Below, piece after piece: positions 63,469 through 64,000 of a DNA stretch of 64,000 bases. The position numbers and the translations under genes were made by a program. Each line of letters begins with the position of its first letter. The first letter of the stretch is position 1. Source of the stretch: Paenibacillus apiarius (GTDB lineage Bacteria > Bacillota > Bacilli > Paenibacillales > Paenibacillaceae); the NCBI RefSeq assembly GCF_017052585.1, contig NZ_JAFFHZ010000001.1, forward strand, positions 992,001 through 1,056,000, given 5' to 3'. A model generated the notes under the pieces. It made no database searches. It was not told where the DNA came from and worked only from the letters and a program-made list of their open reading frames with translations.

Positions 63469-63864
63469 ATGGCAGTGCGCAAAATCGAGCATACTGGAAT
63501 TATGGTCCGTCAATTGGAGCCATCCATCCGCTTCTACGAGGATGTTATCGGCATGAAGCTGAAGGATACGCTAGTACATACGAACGGCGTTATCCGGCTC
63601 GCATTCCTTGCCTTTCCCGGTGCGGATGAGAGCGAACTGGAATTGGTTGAAGGCTACAGCGACCGTCTTCCTGAGGAAGGCAGGGTGCATCATCTGGCCT
63701 TCCGCGTCGACGACGCGGAAGCCGAGTTGAAGCGCGTGAAGGCGCTCGGCCATGTCGAGCTTATTGATCAGGAACTCGTCACCTTGCCGAACGGCAGCCG
63801 CTATTTCTTCTTTAAAGGTCCGGACGGCGAGTGGCTTGAATTTTTCCAAACTACGAGAAACTAG
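63469..63864 (+). CDS. VOC (glyoxalase/bleomycin resistance) family protein
   Basis: The 131-residue protein has the VOC half-motifs VRKIEHTGIMVRQLEPSIRFYEDVIGMKL, LELVEGYSDRL, VHHLAFRVDDAEAELKRVKALGH and YFFFKGPDGEWLEFFQ. Metal ligands His (EHTG), Glu (LELVE), His (HHLAF) and Glu (WLEFF) are at the glyoxalase positions. ATG 63469 has AGGAG 9 bases before it. It may be a lactoylglutathione-lyase-like or other VOC enzyme, and follows mnmM in the same run. Confidence 0.85.
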   Translation: MAVRKIEHTGIMVRQLEPSIRFYEDVIGMKLKDTLVHTNGVIRLAFLAFPGADESELELVEGYSDRLPEEGRVHHLAFRVDDAEAELKRVKALGHVELIDQELVTLPNGSRYFFFKGPDGEWLEFFQTTRN

Positions 63865-63885
63865 ACAACACGGGAGTGAGAGAGC

Positions 63886-64000
63886 ATGACAACACCATAC
63901 CCACTGAAATTTCAACCTGAATTCAAAGAACGTGTCTGGGGCGGACGCGCGTTGACGCGGTTCGGACTGGAGCTGCCGGAAGGCCATATCGGTGAAGGCT
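63886..64000 (+). CDS. manA: Mannose-6-phosphate isomerase, N-terminal end only
   Basis: The gene runs off the right edge after 38 codons. The start reads YPLKFQPEFKERVWGGRAL then GLELPEGHIGEG, the N-terminal block of the class I ManA (Bacillus type) with the conserved KERVWGG and GEGW-type start. It interconverts fructose-6-phosphate and mannose-6-phosphate and so could feed the GDP-mannose branch used by manC. GGGAGTGAG precedes the ATG. Confidence 0.88.
   Translation, partial: MTTPYPLKFQPEFKERVWGGRALTRFGLELPEGHIGEG

Overview
The window looks like the chromosome of a Paenibacillus-type endospore former (Firmicutes). Supporting signs are strong AGGAGG ribosome sites, a leucine T-box in front of ilvB-ilvN-ilvC-leuA, an infC-rpmI-rplT operon with an L20-type leader and an ATT-initiated infC, a bacilliredoxin (brxC), a ytqA/ytqB-type pair, a YjcA-like sporulation protein and a CgeB-like glycosyltransferase. 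The species cannot be named from sequence alone.

Layout. 1-1.5 kb: the tail of a stalk-domain protein and leuB. 1.6-16.7 kb: surface-glycan genes, mostly on the + strand. They include a CmcI-type methyltransferase, a GT61 enzyme, a NeuD-type acetyltransferase with a perosamine-synthase-like aminotransferase, several GT4/GT2 transferases and manC; mnmH sits among them. 16.8-26 kb: an opposing minus-strand run with rfbF, rfbG, an RfbJ-like reductase, a GDP-fucose-synthase-like enzyme, GT2 enzymes, a DUF1796 protein and a large DUF4214-GT2-GT4 fusion. 26-39 kb: methyltransferases, propeller-like proteins with coiled-coil tails, a protein with twelve Cys/His 12-residue repeats, two paralogous small beta-rich proteins, a JAMM peptidase, a degenerate amidase-like acidic protein, a coat-like protein and the CgeB-like transferase. 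39-43 kb: DUF1360, brxC, selD, a degenerate IS1595-like transposase and repeats. 43-49 kb: leuA, ilvC, ilvN and ilvB behind a T-box. 49-64 kb: ordinary core genes (ABC transporter, nucleoid protein, thioesterase, translation genes, PAP2 phosphatase, UgtP-like transferase, trmB, tRNA-modification enzymes and the start of manA).

How it fits together. ManC, the aminotransferase and the acetyltransferase suggest a GDP-N-acetylperosamine-like donor. RfbF, RfbG and the reductase suggest a CDP-6-deoxyhexose, and the Fcl-like enzyme a GDP-fucose-like donor. GDP-mannose 4,6-dehydratase (gmd) is not in the window. About a dozen glycosyltransferases and four methyltransferases would assemble and decorate the glycan. 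Three genes for probable surface proteins (31487-32434, 32608-33246, 37313-37975) carry the same sigma-K-like promoter layout, ACC-N16-CATA. With the CgeB-like and YjcA-like genes, this points to a late-sporulation system that builds and glycosylates the outer spore surface. That is inference, but it is the most interesting reading of the window. The block lies between leuA and leuB, which I expect to be adjacent in relatives.
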